DNA of 64,000 nucleotides from Phymatolithon calcareum. Its lineage: Eukaryota > Rhodophyta > Florideophyceae > Hapalidiales. Where the stretch lies: assembly GCA_977006965.1 (NCBI GenBank), contig OZ345380.1, positions 2,170,001-2,234,000 on the forward strand, read 5' to 3'. Shown one piece after another: positions 54,700 through 64,000 of this stretch (positions are counted from its first letter, which is position 1; each line of letters starts with the position of its first letter). The notes beneath the pieces are model-generated. The model was not told the DNA's origin. It saw nothing but the letters and a program-made list of their open reading frames with translations, and did no database searches. Both the position numbers and the translations under genes were made by a program.

Positions 54700-56380
54700 T
54701 AGATTATTATCAGATATAATGAGAAATAACTTGCCGTGGTCTCCGGGTATGTGCCAGTCTGGTACTACAATCTCAGAACGTAAAAGGTTACTGTTGTTCA
54801 ATAAAACTCTACTTCTGCCGATACGTCTTCGCAAGGAAATGTCACCGGGGGACGAAGAGGCAGATCCATGTTCAGAGAAATTTGTGGGATATTTGTAACT
54901 TTAGGATGCAATTAGTGATCATCTTACATCCTGTCTCGGAATTTTTTGAAGTCAATATTTCAAAGAAGAAAAATCAAGTGCTACAAGGGGCTTATCATGA
55001 CATGGTGCGTGTACACAGCTATGGGGTGCGGTATGGCAATATTAGAGAGCGAATAATGGTAAAACGTTTTTACCGATGTCGAAACTTTCTGCAACATATC
55101 TAAGAGCTTCGGTAGGAACTATTACACGTGACGTGCTCATGAACTAAGAGCGTGCATTATGCTTCCATCGCGCTCATGGACGGTTACAAGAGGTCTGCGT
55201 TAGAAGTTTTTTGCTAATGTTTTAGGTCAGAGGAATTGCAACAGAACATACTTCATTTATTAGAATATGAGGTTGAAATTTCTTATTTTTCCAGAAATAT
55301 ACAAACACAGAAGAAAAATTGTTAATACGAGTTAAGGCAAAAGTCAAGAACCTTCAGAGGGTCAAACCCTAAAACTGGTATTGTGAAGAGAGAGAAGAAA
55401 AATAAAATCGGGAAGGAAACATAGATTTCGAGAAACTGATTATGGAAAAGAGAAGTCTTCAAGTCAAAATGTTCACAAACCTTCTCAGATTCCTGTAATC
55501 GTCGATCCGGACCGTAACGCCTCGTGAAGTGTTTTACACACGTCTTTCTCGCTTCCTTCTAGAGTATCCGCCAGTGCGGCCCGTAATTATGTACCGCCAC
55601 CAACTTCTGACAAGTGCTTACCAACGTTGCACGGCTGCCGCGGAGAAACGGACAATGTTGTTCGAGCACCGTGTATGGAGAGCTCGATTTAACCTAAAAG
55701 ATACGCCCCAAATGCTTTTCGGCGGAGCCGTTGTACGGTTATCGTTACCATTGTAAAGAACACGTTGCTTGTGCGCTGTTAGAGAGTAAATGGAAGGCAC
55801 AGTAGAGGGCAAACCGCATAGTAAAGTTATTGGAGATGATCTACCAGTGAGGACGGTTGGTGTGCTCAATTTTGTCGGAGTATGTGTGTCGTGTCGGAGA
55901 TATCTCCGGAGATGTTTAATCGAAATGCATTAACTAGGGCATTTGATCCCCACTCCTTGAGGAAACGTATGGGAAGAAGAAATTTCCGTACTTTCGTCTG
56001 CGCATGCAGACGACGTTGACGAGTAATCATTAACGTAGAGCGGTTTTTGGAGTGTGGACAGGTGTCGTCAGCGAAATTTAGTGCCGTATGACAAGATATT
56101 GATACTTGCAGCCTCTTGTCAGTCATTGGCACAACAATTTAAAAAATTACACATTTTGCCACGTGTGGTCATATGAGTTGCGACGAGATCACAAATTTTG
56201 GTATTTGAGAACTCAGAAGTGATCTCCCGGCGGAAACCGGAGGAACACAAGGCAACTCACACGTTGGCGGTGTGGTGAGGTCGGTGAACCGACCAAGGCG
56301 AGCGTCTAGCGTGCGTAGCACAGGAAGGGGGTTGCTGATCGCGCGCTCTTACTGCTGCGCGGAATAAGTTGCTTAATTGC
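54700..56380. other. No supported gene
   Basis: Short frames without motifs. Near 55,680 GAGCTCGATTTAACC recalls the repeat family of 35.3-37.4 kb, but the match is too short to call. Confidence 0.4.
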
Positions 56381-56469
56381 TTCTCCAGTGGGGCAGAAAG
56401 GGCGTGTGCAACAAACCACCTGCTACACGGCAGCCAGTGCAGTGCATCTAGTCGAAAACGTCCGAAAAA

Positions 56470-57753
56470 ATGGTGCGAACGAAACGAGTTGCGCGAATAA
56501 GCACCGGAAGAAAGGCACCGAGACGAGGGACGTTGAAAGCCGCCCGCCGTACACCACAGACATCGGAGTCGTTGATGATCGCGGGCCCGAATGCCGAGCG
56601 AAATTTTCAGCATCTCCGTTATATGGGACGCAAGGACAACGGTCAGGAGCTTTGGTATCTTTGCGATTGAATGCTGACGGAAGGGCGTACAAGAACGAGA
56701 TAACCAACAATAATGCCTCAATCGAGAAGTGGTTCGGAGAAAGTGTTTACGATTGGTGCAAAGACAGGCCGCGAAGGAATCTGGATGCCGCAACCGCATT
56801 CTGCTGGGGCCTAACCGAAGCGCTTGTGCACGAAGTAAAAGGCACACTGACGGCAGAGAATGGGATGGACATGCTTGTGCAAGTGGATAATGTGTTCTAT
56901 AATCCACCTCGATACCATTCATATATCGCGCTACCAAATAACCTTTGTTACCATGATCTGGAACCCGATTGCTACTATGGCGCAAGCCGCGAGTCCAACA
57001 ATTGGCACTTGATTTTGTTTTTCACTTCGAAAATCTGCGTGGTGACGAACTCGGGTGAAAATCGAACCAGGGACAAGAAACAGGTCGATCTGCGAGCATC
57101 TGTGGCACTACACAAAAGGCTAGATGATCTTGACAGATGGTGTACGTCTCGTCCGGGAAGGCCCGGGCTGGAAGCCTAAGTCAACCGTGGCACAGAGCCA
57201 CTACGCTCGCGAAAAGCGAATTCTGGCTGTCAACAACGGATTCGAATGTCTTCTCAGTGCCGTCAGGAATGCAATATTTGCTCATGAGGACGAAGAACAG
57301 GCAAAAAAAGTGGCAATGGTGAAGTCTGTGCCCTCTGTACGAGGTTTGAAAGATCTCTCGAAATGGGTAGAGTCAGAAGTTCGGACATTCCATCTGCTGC
57401 GCCACGGTGCAGTGGAATCTTCGTATGATGCAGATTTCGTAGTGAACAATTGCCGAGGAATTTTTCTTGTGCACCTCATCGGAACCAGGGACGTTAACCA
57501 TCTTGTTTGCGTTGATACAGAAGCGCGTCTGATCTACGACAGTATGGAGAGATATCCGCTGCGACTTTCCCGACAAGCTCTGGAATGCTGTGTGGGCGAT
57601 GGATCAGTGATACGTAGACTTTTTGTTCGGAAGATGGTGCGTTTGTCGCTTGCAGATCGCATTGAAGCACCAAGAACTCTCTCAAAAAGGCAGAGGAGGC
57701 GTCGTAAGGATCGTGACGCAAAGAGGCAAAAAGTAGATTCAAATGTCCGATAG
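56470..57753 (+). CDS. Histone H3-tail-like protein joined to a papain-like cysteine peptidase region
   Basis: The ATG at 56,470 sits in AAAATGG context. The first 20 residues, MVRTKRVARISTGRKAPRRG, match the N-terminus of histone H3 at 13 of 20 positions counting Met, and a KAAR motif follows at residues 23-26 as in H3. H3 K4, K14 and K23 have counterparts; K9 is Ile, K18 and K27 are Arg. The histone fold is absent: residues 31-66 (to the stop at 56,670) are unrelated. A frame change near 56,650 leads into an unrecognised region to 57,179 (SIEKWFGESVYDWCKDRPRR). A second change near 57,130-57,180 leads into a C-terminal region with GFECLLSAVRNA (Cys at 57,247), RDVNHLVCVD (His at 57,499) and RLIYDSMERY (Asp), the Cys-His-Asp order of papain-like peptidases. 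It ends in a nuclear-localisation-like basic run (KRQRRRRKDRDAKRQK). About 427 residues if joined. Pseudogene, sequence error or tiny introns are all possible. Confidence 0.6.
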
Positions 57754-57892
57754 ACTGGTCTTGTGGAAGAACGTTTAGTCGCGTTGCGCACAGCTTCATC
57801 AGTTAGTGGGAATAGTGAGATAGACACGTAGAGAATTGTTCTTGAATTGTTGTAGTAGTCTTGGAAATGTGTGAATTCTTGATTTCTGTGGG

Positions 57893-57898
57893 AATAAA
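57893..57898 (+). promoter_or_regulatory. AATAAA polyadenylation-type signal
   Basis: AATAAA about 140 bases after the stop of the H3-tail-like gene, at a sensible distance for its 3' end. Confidence 0.45.
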
Positions 57899-57930
57899 AC
57901 TGTTTGGTGCTTATTTTTTCGAAACGAAAG

Positions 57931-58128
57931 CTACTCACTCTCAGGATTGTCAAAAGCTTCAAGCTCATAGGTGTCTTCAACGTTCTTAGCGAAACAGTTA
58001 CTGCCAATAGAAGCGCCACAAACATATAGTGTGGCACTTTTGCGCCTATTGCAGTATGAGCACAAGAGGGTCGACGTCTTGAATCTCACAAATATGCAGT
58101 TGTTTTGAACAGAACAATTAGTCACCAT
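57931..58128 (-). pseudogene. Zinc-ribbon-like C-terminus
   Basis: A minus-strand frame (ATG 58,128) with LLCSYCNRRKSATLYVCGAS and GSNCFAKN: C-x2-C, then C and a further C-F. Such a cluster closes some piggyBac-type transposases, where the pattern is C-x2-C...T-x-Y-x-C...C-F. It ends acidic (YELEAFDNPESE). No transposase core is readable upstream on this strand, so the assignment is tentative. Confidence 0.3.
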
Positions 58129-58514
58129 GATATTCTAAGCCCTCCATTTCTTTTTCTTGGGAGTGAAAAGGGTTCTAACACAGCTCCCGAATGCAAATAT
58201 ACGTTCTTTAGACACTTAAAGTCGACGAGTAATGCGTGTGGCAAATGTGTTATTGATGAGTTGGTCGAACAGCACTTGACCATACCTTCTCTGCGTCATG
58301 TGCTGCTGCCCCTCTGCATGGGCACTAGACAATAAAATTCATCTAACAATCACGCAAACTGCCACAAGAGTTTGATGACCCTATGAACTATAGTCGCACT
58401 TGTTGAAGGTGCAGTATTTTCGCACTTCTTCCACTCGCGTAGTGCTGTGTCTCTCAACCGTTCTTTGGCTAGTGACCTCCGCTCCAATGGCCAACAGGAT
58501 ATAGAATCATGGAC

Positions 58515-58916
58515 TCAAATCAGGTCCGACGGAGGCACAGTGCTCTTTTTGTGGTCAGTTATGGCATCGACAGAATCGGCCGGCAGTGATGCGCAGACAA
58601 CATGTTTCACTTGATTGTGTACGGAATGAAATTCACAGGAGGTATTCGGCAAGAGACTTACCTGTCGTTGAAGAAGAAGGGGCGGTGAGATAGTTCTTTG
58701 ACCTTTTTGTGCTCCAAAATTGCTCCCGCCGCTGAGCACAACTCTTTCCCTGAGGACGAGTATTCCAAAAGCCTCTATCGGCTCTGTCACTGTGCTCTCT
58801 TGTTTTCCAATTCTTCTCAGCTTATCGAAAGCCCAATCAGCAGATTTTTCGCTGGTCAGCGCAGGAAAACATTTTAATGACGCAATCATACTTCGTATGA
58901 AGTCCGGTACCGTCAT
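58515..58916 (-). CDS. Hypothetical 133-residue protein
   Basis: A minus-strand frame from an ATG (58,916), beginning MTVPDFIRSMIASLKCF, with FDKLRRIGKQESTVTEPIEA and FGILVLRERVVLSGGSN. The balanced composition suggests real coding. No domain is recognised. It may be a fragment of a larger element, since no other gene parts are visible between it and the zinc-ribbon-like frame downstream. Confidence 0.35.
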   Translation of the reverse strand: MTVPDFIRSMIASLKCFPALTSEKSADWAFDKLRRIGKQESTVTEPIEAFGILVLRERVVLSGGSNFGAQKGQRTISPPLLLQRQVSLLPNTSCEFHSVHNQVKHVVCASLPADSVDAITDHKKSTVPPSDLI

Positions 58917-58929
58917 TTTCAGATAACAA

Positions 58930-60440
58930 ATCTCCAGCTAGAGTGCGAAATTTCCAGAATTTGGAGGAAACTCAAACCAGTCCTAGAGCTTGAAGCTCGT
59001 ACGATGTCTCCCCGTAAGGCCAGGTGAGACGACATAAAGTTCGTTTTGCGATGTTTGGACACGAGAGTCCTTCAAGACGTGGGAGAGAGAGCGGAAAAGG
59101 GGGCTTGAGAGCTTCTGAAGGTTTTATCGAAGATTTTGCGTCCTTCTGAAGAGCTTATAATTGCGACTGTGGACAATACACTGGCGTTTCGCTATGAAGA
59201 TAAGCGAGGATGAGTACTGTAAGCAGTCCTGGGTTGGAATTGCGCTTTGCCGGTGTGGACTCGGTTCAAGATGGTGCGCTTCTGCAATGCCATCGTCTGT
59301 GTCCCTATCTTGACGTTGAACAGGTTGACTCTCATAAAGTTAATCTTCTTCGGCGGATACCAAACTACGACACATTTTACGTGAAGTGATATCCTCGCGC
59401 GACCATTGAGTTTTACTCGAGAACCTCCTGAACCCTACCACTTACACTTTTTCAGTTGGAAATGCCTCTATATTGTCTGGAAAAGATTTTACGGTAGTAG
59501 TAGAGGTACTCCTCACCCACTATACAAGTCCGGCTTTCCAATAATGGCGCGAACGATCCGTTTGCCCTCGATTTATTAACTTTTTTTGAGGTTTTGAATC
59601 TGTTCTCAATTTAGGAAAATGTCATCAATTGAGGACGCTCGGCATATAGACACTAGTGCACTACAAAACCGTCATTTCCACATCCATTTAAATTTCCATC
59701 AATACATTTTGCTTATCGAATGTTTCATTGCCTCCTCTGTTATGTCACCCATCTGTTGAGGTGTAGATTTTCCAGGAGCATCATCGATACTAGGTCTTAG
59801 TTTTAGACATAATCTAAGGCATTTCGCGATTGAAAGCGGCCAAAAACCTGGTTGACAACTAATCGACTGCATTGTTTACGAGATACATGTTCAAGCTCTC
59901 ATTCAGTCTCATTTTTCAATTTTTGGGCCTCTCAGTCTCCCCCATTCCCCTTCTATTAGAGCTTGCTCTTCCCAGTGAGCGACGTTTCAGTCGGAGGCTA
60001 TCGTTTCTTTAATGTTGGACAGTTCGATCTTTTTGACGAATCAGATATCCCTCGAGAACCTAGCTGACGACGCCACTTCTACTATGGTGCCCTAGCCTTT
60101 CCAGTGAGGAAATTTACGGTCTGAGATGACCAGAAATCCGACAACTTGAACATCATCGATTATAACATTTCTTGGGCAAATAGAATTACATTGCGTGCCT
60201 TTAATCACTTCTTTATATCAATGGAAACGACGGAAAAGAAGTAATTCCACGAAATCTACTCGCTACTTTTAGAGACAGTGTCCAACGAAGAGTCTTTCAT
60301 TGTCTTAGGCGCCTACTGAAAGAGCATCGACAATATTTATCGAACTCTTTGAAAGGTTGTATACATGTGGTTAATTCCGCATTTATTTTGGAACTCGTTA
60401 AATATTGCAAAAAAGTTCACAAAATTTAAACATGTAGTTA
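58930..60440. other. No gene; contains a transposon end
   Basis: No coding signal. The single TA-transposon end at 59,622-59,655 lies here. Otherwise nothing is recognised. Confidence 0.45.
59622..59655. mobile_element. Isolated right end of the TA-targeting transposon
   Basis: CATCAATTGAGGAC followed by CATATAGACACTAG matches the right ends at 12,503-12,562 and 43,371-43,408 (palindrome core CAATTGAGG, then TAGACACTAG). Confidence 0.55.
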
Positions 60441-60441
60441 T

Positions 60442-63400
60442 CTAATGTCGACGCCTCTCTCCGTACACAGCATTGTGCCACGACCTTTCACTGTCTCCTT
60501 TCCATTGGTTTCTTACGCGGTTTAATGTCCTGCGATTCCTCCTCTGTTCTCTATGAATCGCACGCAAAGATGCTTCGACCAGATTTCCAATCTTTGAATC
60601 CAGCGGCGCGCTGGGCGGTCCTGGAACGTTTTCCACAATGCCGGGACGGACAAGGGAGAAATACATAGAGATGTTTCCATGTTCGGAATCTCGCCATGCT
60701 TCAATGGCACGGAAAGTTGCGAACTCACATCCGCGATAGTAATTCTCACCTGACGCCAGATTCTTGCAGTACATCACATTGTCCTTAATTGCACTGTGGA
60801 AAGCTTTCCGAAACGTCTCTGCGTGGCAGATTACAACCAAGAGGTTTCTTGCACGGCTCACTGATACATTCACACTGTTCATTGTCTTCAAAAATCTAAT
60901 GTTTGCCTCCTCATTCGCCCGAACGCAAGAAAGAATCACTATCTCAGCTTCTGAGCCTTGTACACTGTCTGCGGTATGTGCAACAAGCCCTGCCCATCGT
61001 CCTCTGCATTCTCTGTTAAAAGCGTTCCGCAACATGTTTTGCTGTCCCTTGTAGAAAGTCAGTACAGCAGTGTTCTCCAGAACATATTCCTCACCCAACG
61101 GTCCACACACAGCTCTTGCAAATCTTTAAGTACTCTCATCAGGATATCTTTCTCCAAGCGGTTGCAAAATTGGCTCTCCCCGTTCTCGTACAACTCCTCA
61201 CCTGATCCTCTTCGAAGTGAAATGCTGCTCGTATCAATTAGAACGCAGGGTGTAAACCATGGCTTCTTGGTGTACCATACATCGCCTCGTATCGTTCCTG
61301 CAGATGCCTCCGGTGGCCCTCTGTTGTACGGCTCTGCCGGTCGAGTGGTTGTTCCTTCTTCCACTCTGCCATTGTAGAATATCGCGCTGTGAATGTATCC
61401 AATTGTTTTCTGCATCCTGTACTTTCTGTTCAGAAGATGCATTGTCTCTGAATCTCGCTTCGATACTCTTTCCAAGCACGAACGCATTCGTATTCCATAT
61501 TTTCTGATCAATTCATGACGATTAGGCACATTCCGTGAATCCATTCTCGTCAACCATGTCCGTAAAAAAGAGAAACAAGGCAACTGGCGAGGGTCTCCTA
61601 CAAGAACCGTATGTTGACGATTGTACATATTCAGTGATGCTGTCCGAGCGCGTACCGCAAGCTCTTCCGGCTCTCCTGTCTGCCCTGCTTCATCGGAGAT
61701 ATGAATGTCAGTCCGAACGTTTAGATCACGTTACTCAGTGCATGTCAACATAGCTGTTGTGGTAATAAGAATAACCACTTCCCTTGCGAGCATGTCTTTG
61801 GCGTGGCGTGATGGATTGGAAGGTGTAGATGACTCGGAATGAATTACTTCTCTGTCGTATCTGTGCGATTCGGTCACGTACGAACAGCGGTTCTCATTAA
61901 CCTGTTGCCCATACAGGCGTACAGTGAAAGGGTAAAGTGTTCCTCCCTTCATATCGTATACGCCTTCATCACGTAGCGAATAGAGGAGTAAATTGGCGGC
62001 CTTGTTTGAGCTCGCTGAGATAAGAATCTGAAATGACCTGAAATCCCCGCAGTGTCGCAATATCTTGTCGTTATCTCTTTTGTAGTTAATTTGCTGAGGA
62101 GCTGCGTGGGCATATCGGCTGTGATGCATTAGCGCTCCTACAAGCACACGAATGGTCCTTGACTTTCCAGTCCCCGGGGGACTTTGCAATAGAGACAAAG
62201 ATGTGGAGCCCGGATGACAACATGCAATTACCCTCAATGTCTCTCGAACTGCGTGCATTTGACTGGCATTGATCTGGTTTTTCGCTGCGACGAACTGGAG
62301 GTACTGCAGGCATCCAGTGTCGATTCCTGCATCTTCCGAAGTCTGAGCAGGTTGCTCGGCGAAATATCTTTCCATTATCTCTTTGTCCTCTGCGACATAT
62401 TTCATATCGGCATCTTGCTCGCCGCATTTAGATTCATCCTCGATTTCTATTTCGCAAAAGACGCTTTTGCGCTTCCAGTGGTATGGTGCTCAGTGTATGC
62501 AAGGCTTTGTGCATTCGAACGAGGCCAGATAAATTCTCGATTGGGACGATATTTACAGCGTGATTGTCGTAGTCAGCACCAGTCCCTTCAACCGGAATCA
62601 TGGAGTACGGGTCTGGGACCTCATCGCTTTGCTCTTCTAGCAATATGCGTACACGTTTGTTTATGATGAAGGTCAAAAATTTCCCACTGATTTCTTGGGG
62701 TTCTTCGGCGTCGTAGAGAAGTTTAGTCGAACTCACATATGCGAGAAAACGGATGGAGGTCACTCTTACTCCATTGACGACGCATATGATTTGAGCGATA
62801 CACAAATGTGACGCATGGGCATGTTCGATAACTTCAGGACCGATACCTGACGCGCGCATAATGTTATTAGAGGAAACACTTTCCAGTCGGAGTTTGAGGA
62901 GCGCAAGCGGTGCCGATCTTCCATTGACCGGCTGAATTCCTTGATGTATGTGATACTTAATGCAATTCGCAAGGTGAAGTTTCGCTACTTCCAGCTTTTC
63001 TGCAAGAGCCGTCATAGCAATTCCTAATGTCTCCATTCTCACTATGAAACACCAATGGAAGCGAAAATCGTTGAAGTTCTTATACCTCGTAGAATCATTG
63101 TGGATAATATTGCTTCCATAAGATTCGTTCAGTATCCGAGCAATGAACATGTCAATTTCGTTCTTCTTCCGAAAAAGAGGGTATTCTGCAGGAAATGATT
63201 TTGGTCTCTTCTCGGCAACATGAATTTTGAGAACGTTTTCGAGTAGTTGACGTAGTACATCTTTCCCAGGCTTTGCACGCATCCTCGGCAGTGTCTTGTA
63301 CTCTTCAGAATTATACGGAGCGACAGAAGAATACGGTCCTCCCACATACAGTTCCCATTTTTGAGGAACGAGGCGTTCAGAAACTATTTCATCTCTCTTT

Positions 63401-64000
63401 GCGTCTTCTGAAAATTCTTCATGGTCCACAATGTCTTCCAGATCCCTTTGGTCTCTTCCACTAAGATCAAGAACACGCGTTGGTTCTTGCAAAGGCAGAT
63501 TCGATGGGAAAGGTATTTGCCCGTCCTGAGCAATTTCTGTAACTGTAAACATAGGCGATGGACTTCTTCGCTTGGCTTCATATCGTTCACATCTTTCTTT
63601 GCCGTCGAGAGTCACGTCATCTAGAACAGAAAGTCTTTCGTATTGAGCAATCATATCAACGCTTTCCCGAATTTCTTCTCGCAATGATGATCCATCGTCT
63701 GGTTGCAGGAGATTCAAAGCTTTTTGTACAGTCTTCTGCCACTCCGGAGCTTTAATTTCTCCTTGAGTGTCCTCTTCGTGTCTCCACTGGCTCCAAAAAT
63801 CCGGTCTTCGCATCGATATGCATGTGAGCAAGATAGAGACGCCCTTCGGTGTCAATTATGTGCGTCCGAAAGTCACTCACTGTTATTGATGAGTCAAGCA
63901 CCTTGAATGAGGACTGCATGTAATGTCCAATCTTCTTTAAGAGCTTCTCCAAGATTGGAGCTGTTTTGGTTACGTACTCATCGTACTGTTCCTCTCGATT
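60442..64000 (-). pseudogene. UPF1-like SF1 helicase, best copy, runs off the window edge
   Basis: A minus-strand gene of more than 1,150 codons; its 5' end lies beyond 64,000. The N-terminal part (64,000-62,434) has an acidic stretch (DLSGRDQRDLEDIVDHEEFS) and unrecognised sequence. The helicase core follows: Walker A LLQSPPGTGKSRTIRVLVGA (about 62,150-62,195), motif Ia region SASSNKAANLLLYSL, Walker B HISDEAGQ (about 61,690-61,710), motif III VLVGDPRQLPCFSF (61,575-61,615), motif V DSVQGSEAEIVILSCVR (60,905-60,960) and motif VI VNVSVSRARNLLVV (60,830-60,875). These are the motifs of the UPF1-like SF1B group, which unwinds RNA or DNA 5' to 3' with ATP. Breaks: frameshifts near 63,800, 62,430 and 61,090, and an in-frame TAA at 61,731-61,733. 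Each is a single event, so the gene died recently or the sequence has errors. Confidence 0.85.

Noticed and set aside
56257-56985. Minus-strand open frame of 242 codons opposite the H3-tail-like gene
   Set aside because: Rich in Arg, Ser, His, Leu and Cys, as expected of a shadow. The plus strand carries the H3-like and balanced coding sequence.
58105-58335. Plus-strand frame of 76 codons
   Set aside because: GTG start, composition unremarkable, overlaps the minus-strand zinc-ribbon-like frame.
1-64000. CRISPR array, bacterial operons, tRNA or rRNA genes
   Set aside because: No regularly spaced repeats, no ribosome-binding-site-led gene clusters and no intact RNA genes were seen.

Overview
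The window reads as eukaryotic nuclear DNA, not bacterial or organellar. It has no operons and very few long intact reading frames. It does have polyadenylation-type AATAAA signals, a C2H2 zinc-finger gene, and a dense layer of eukaryotic transposable elements: pogo/CENP-B-type, Tc1, hAT, a piggyBac-like remnant, and several non-LTR retrotransposon families with APE-type endonuclease and RT motifs. The mix and low gene density would suit a repeat-rich alga (for example a red alga) or an oomycete-like protist. I cannot fix the organism from sequence alone.

Layout. 0-1 kb: a compact two-finger C2H2 gene on the minus strand. 2.5-5.2 kb: an apparently intact pogo-type DNA transposon. 6-17.5 kb: a graveyard of nested retroelements. 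Here a family-2 RT copy was interrupted by a family-1 insertion and by a TA-targeting DNA transposon, and that transposon was itself hit by another family-2 copy. Two of these events keep readable target-site duplications. 18.1-18.8 kb: a broken hAT transposase. 19-23.6 kb: more minus-strand retroelement copies, one reaching into the endonuclease domain. 26.1-27.7 kb: an island of unusually GC-rich, decayed coding sequence that I cannot assign. 29.7-35.3 kb: minus-strand coding remnants, including a KDZ-type cysteine cluster and an OTU-like domain. 35.3-37.4 kb: a local repeat family. 38.1-39.7, 49.3-52 and 60.4-64 kb: three broken members of one UPF1-like SF1 helicase family. 41.5-43.4 kb: a TA-targeting element with piggyBac-like coding sequence. 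45.5-47.1 kb: a complete but inactivated Tc1 element with near-perfect inverted repeats. 56.5-57.8 kb: the most unusual gene, described next.

The gene at 56,470-57,753 (+) begins with a stretch that closely copies the N-terminal tail of histone H3. An unrecognised middle region follows, then a region with a papain-like Cys-His-Asp arrangement and a strongly basic C-terminus. As read here it needs two frame changes, so it is either a recent pseudogene, an error-containing sequence, or a gene with very small introns. It lies about 2.7 kb from the end of the best-preserved helicase copy and converges with it. Whether helicase, protease-like gene and OTU-like remnant belong to one large mobile element is a hypothesis only.

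Most coding sequences are fragments with stops and frameshifts. Only the C2H2 gene and the pogo-type transposase look intact.
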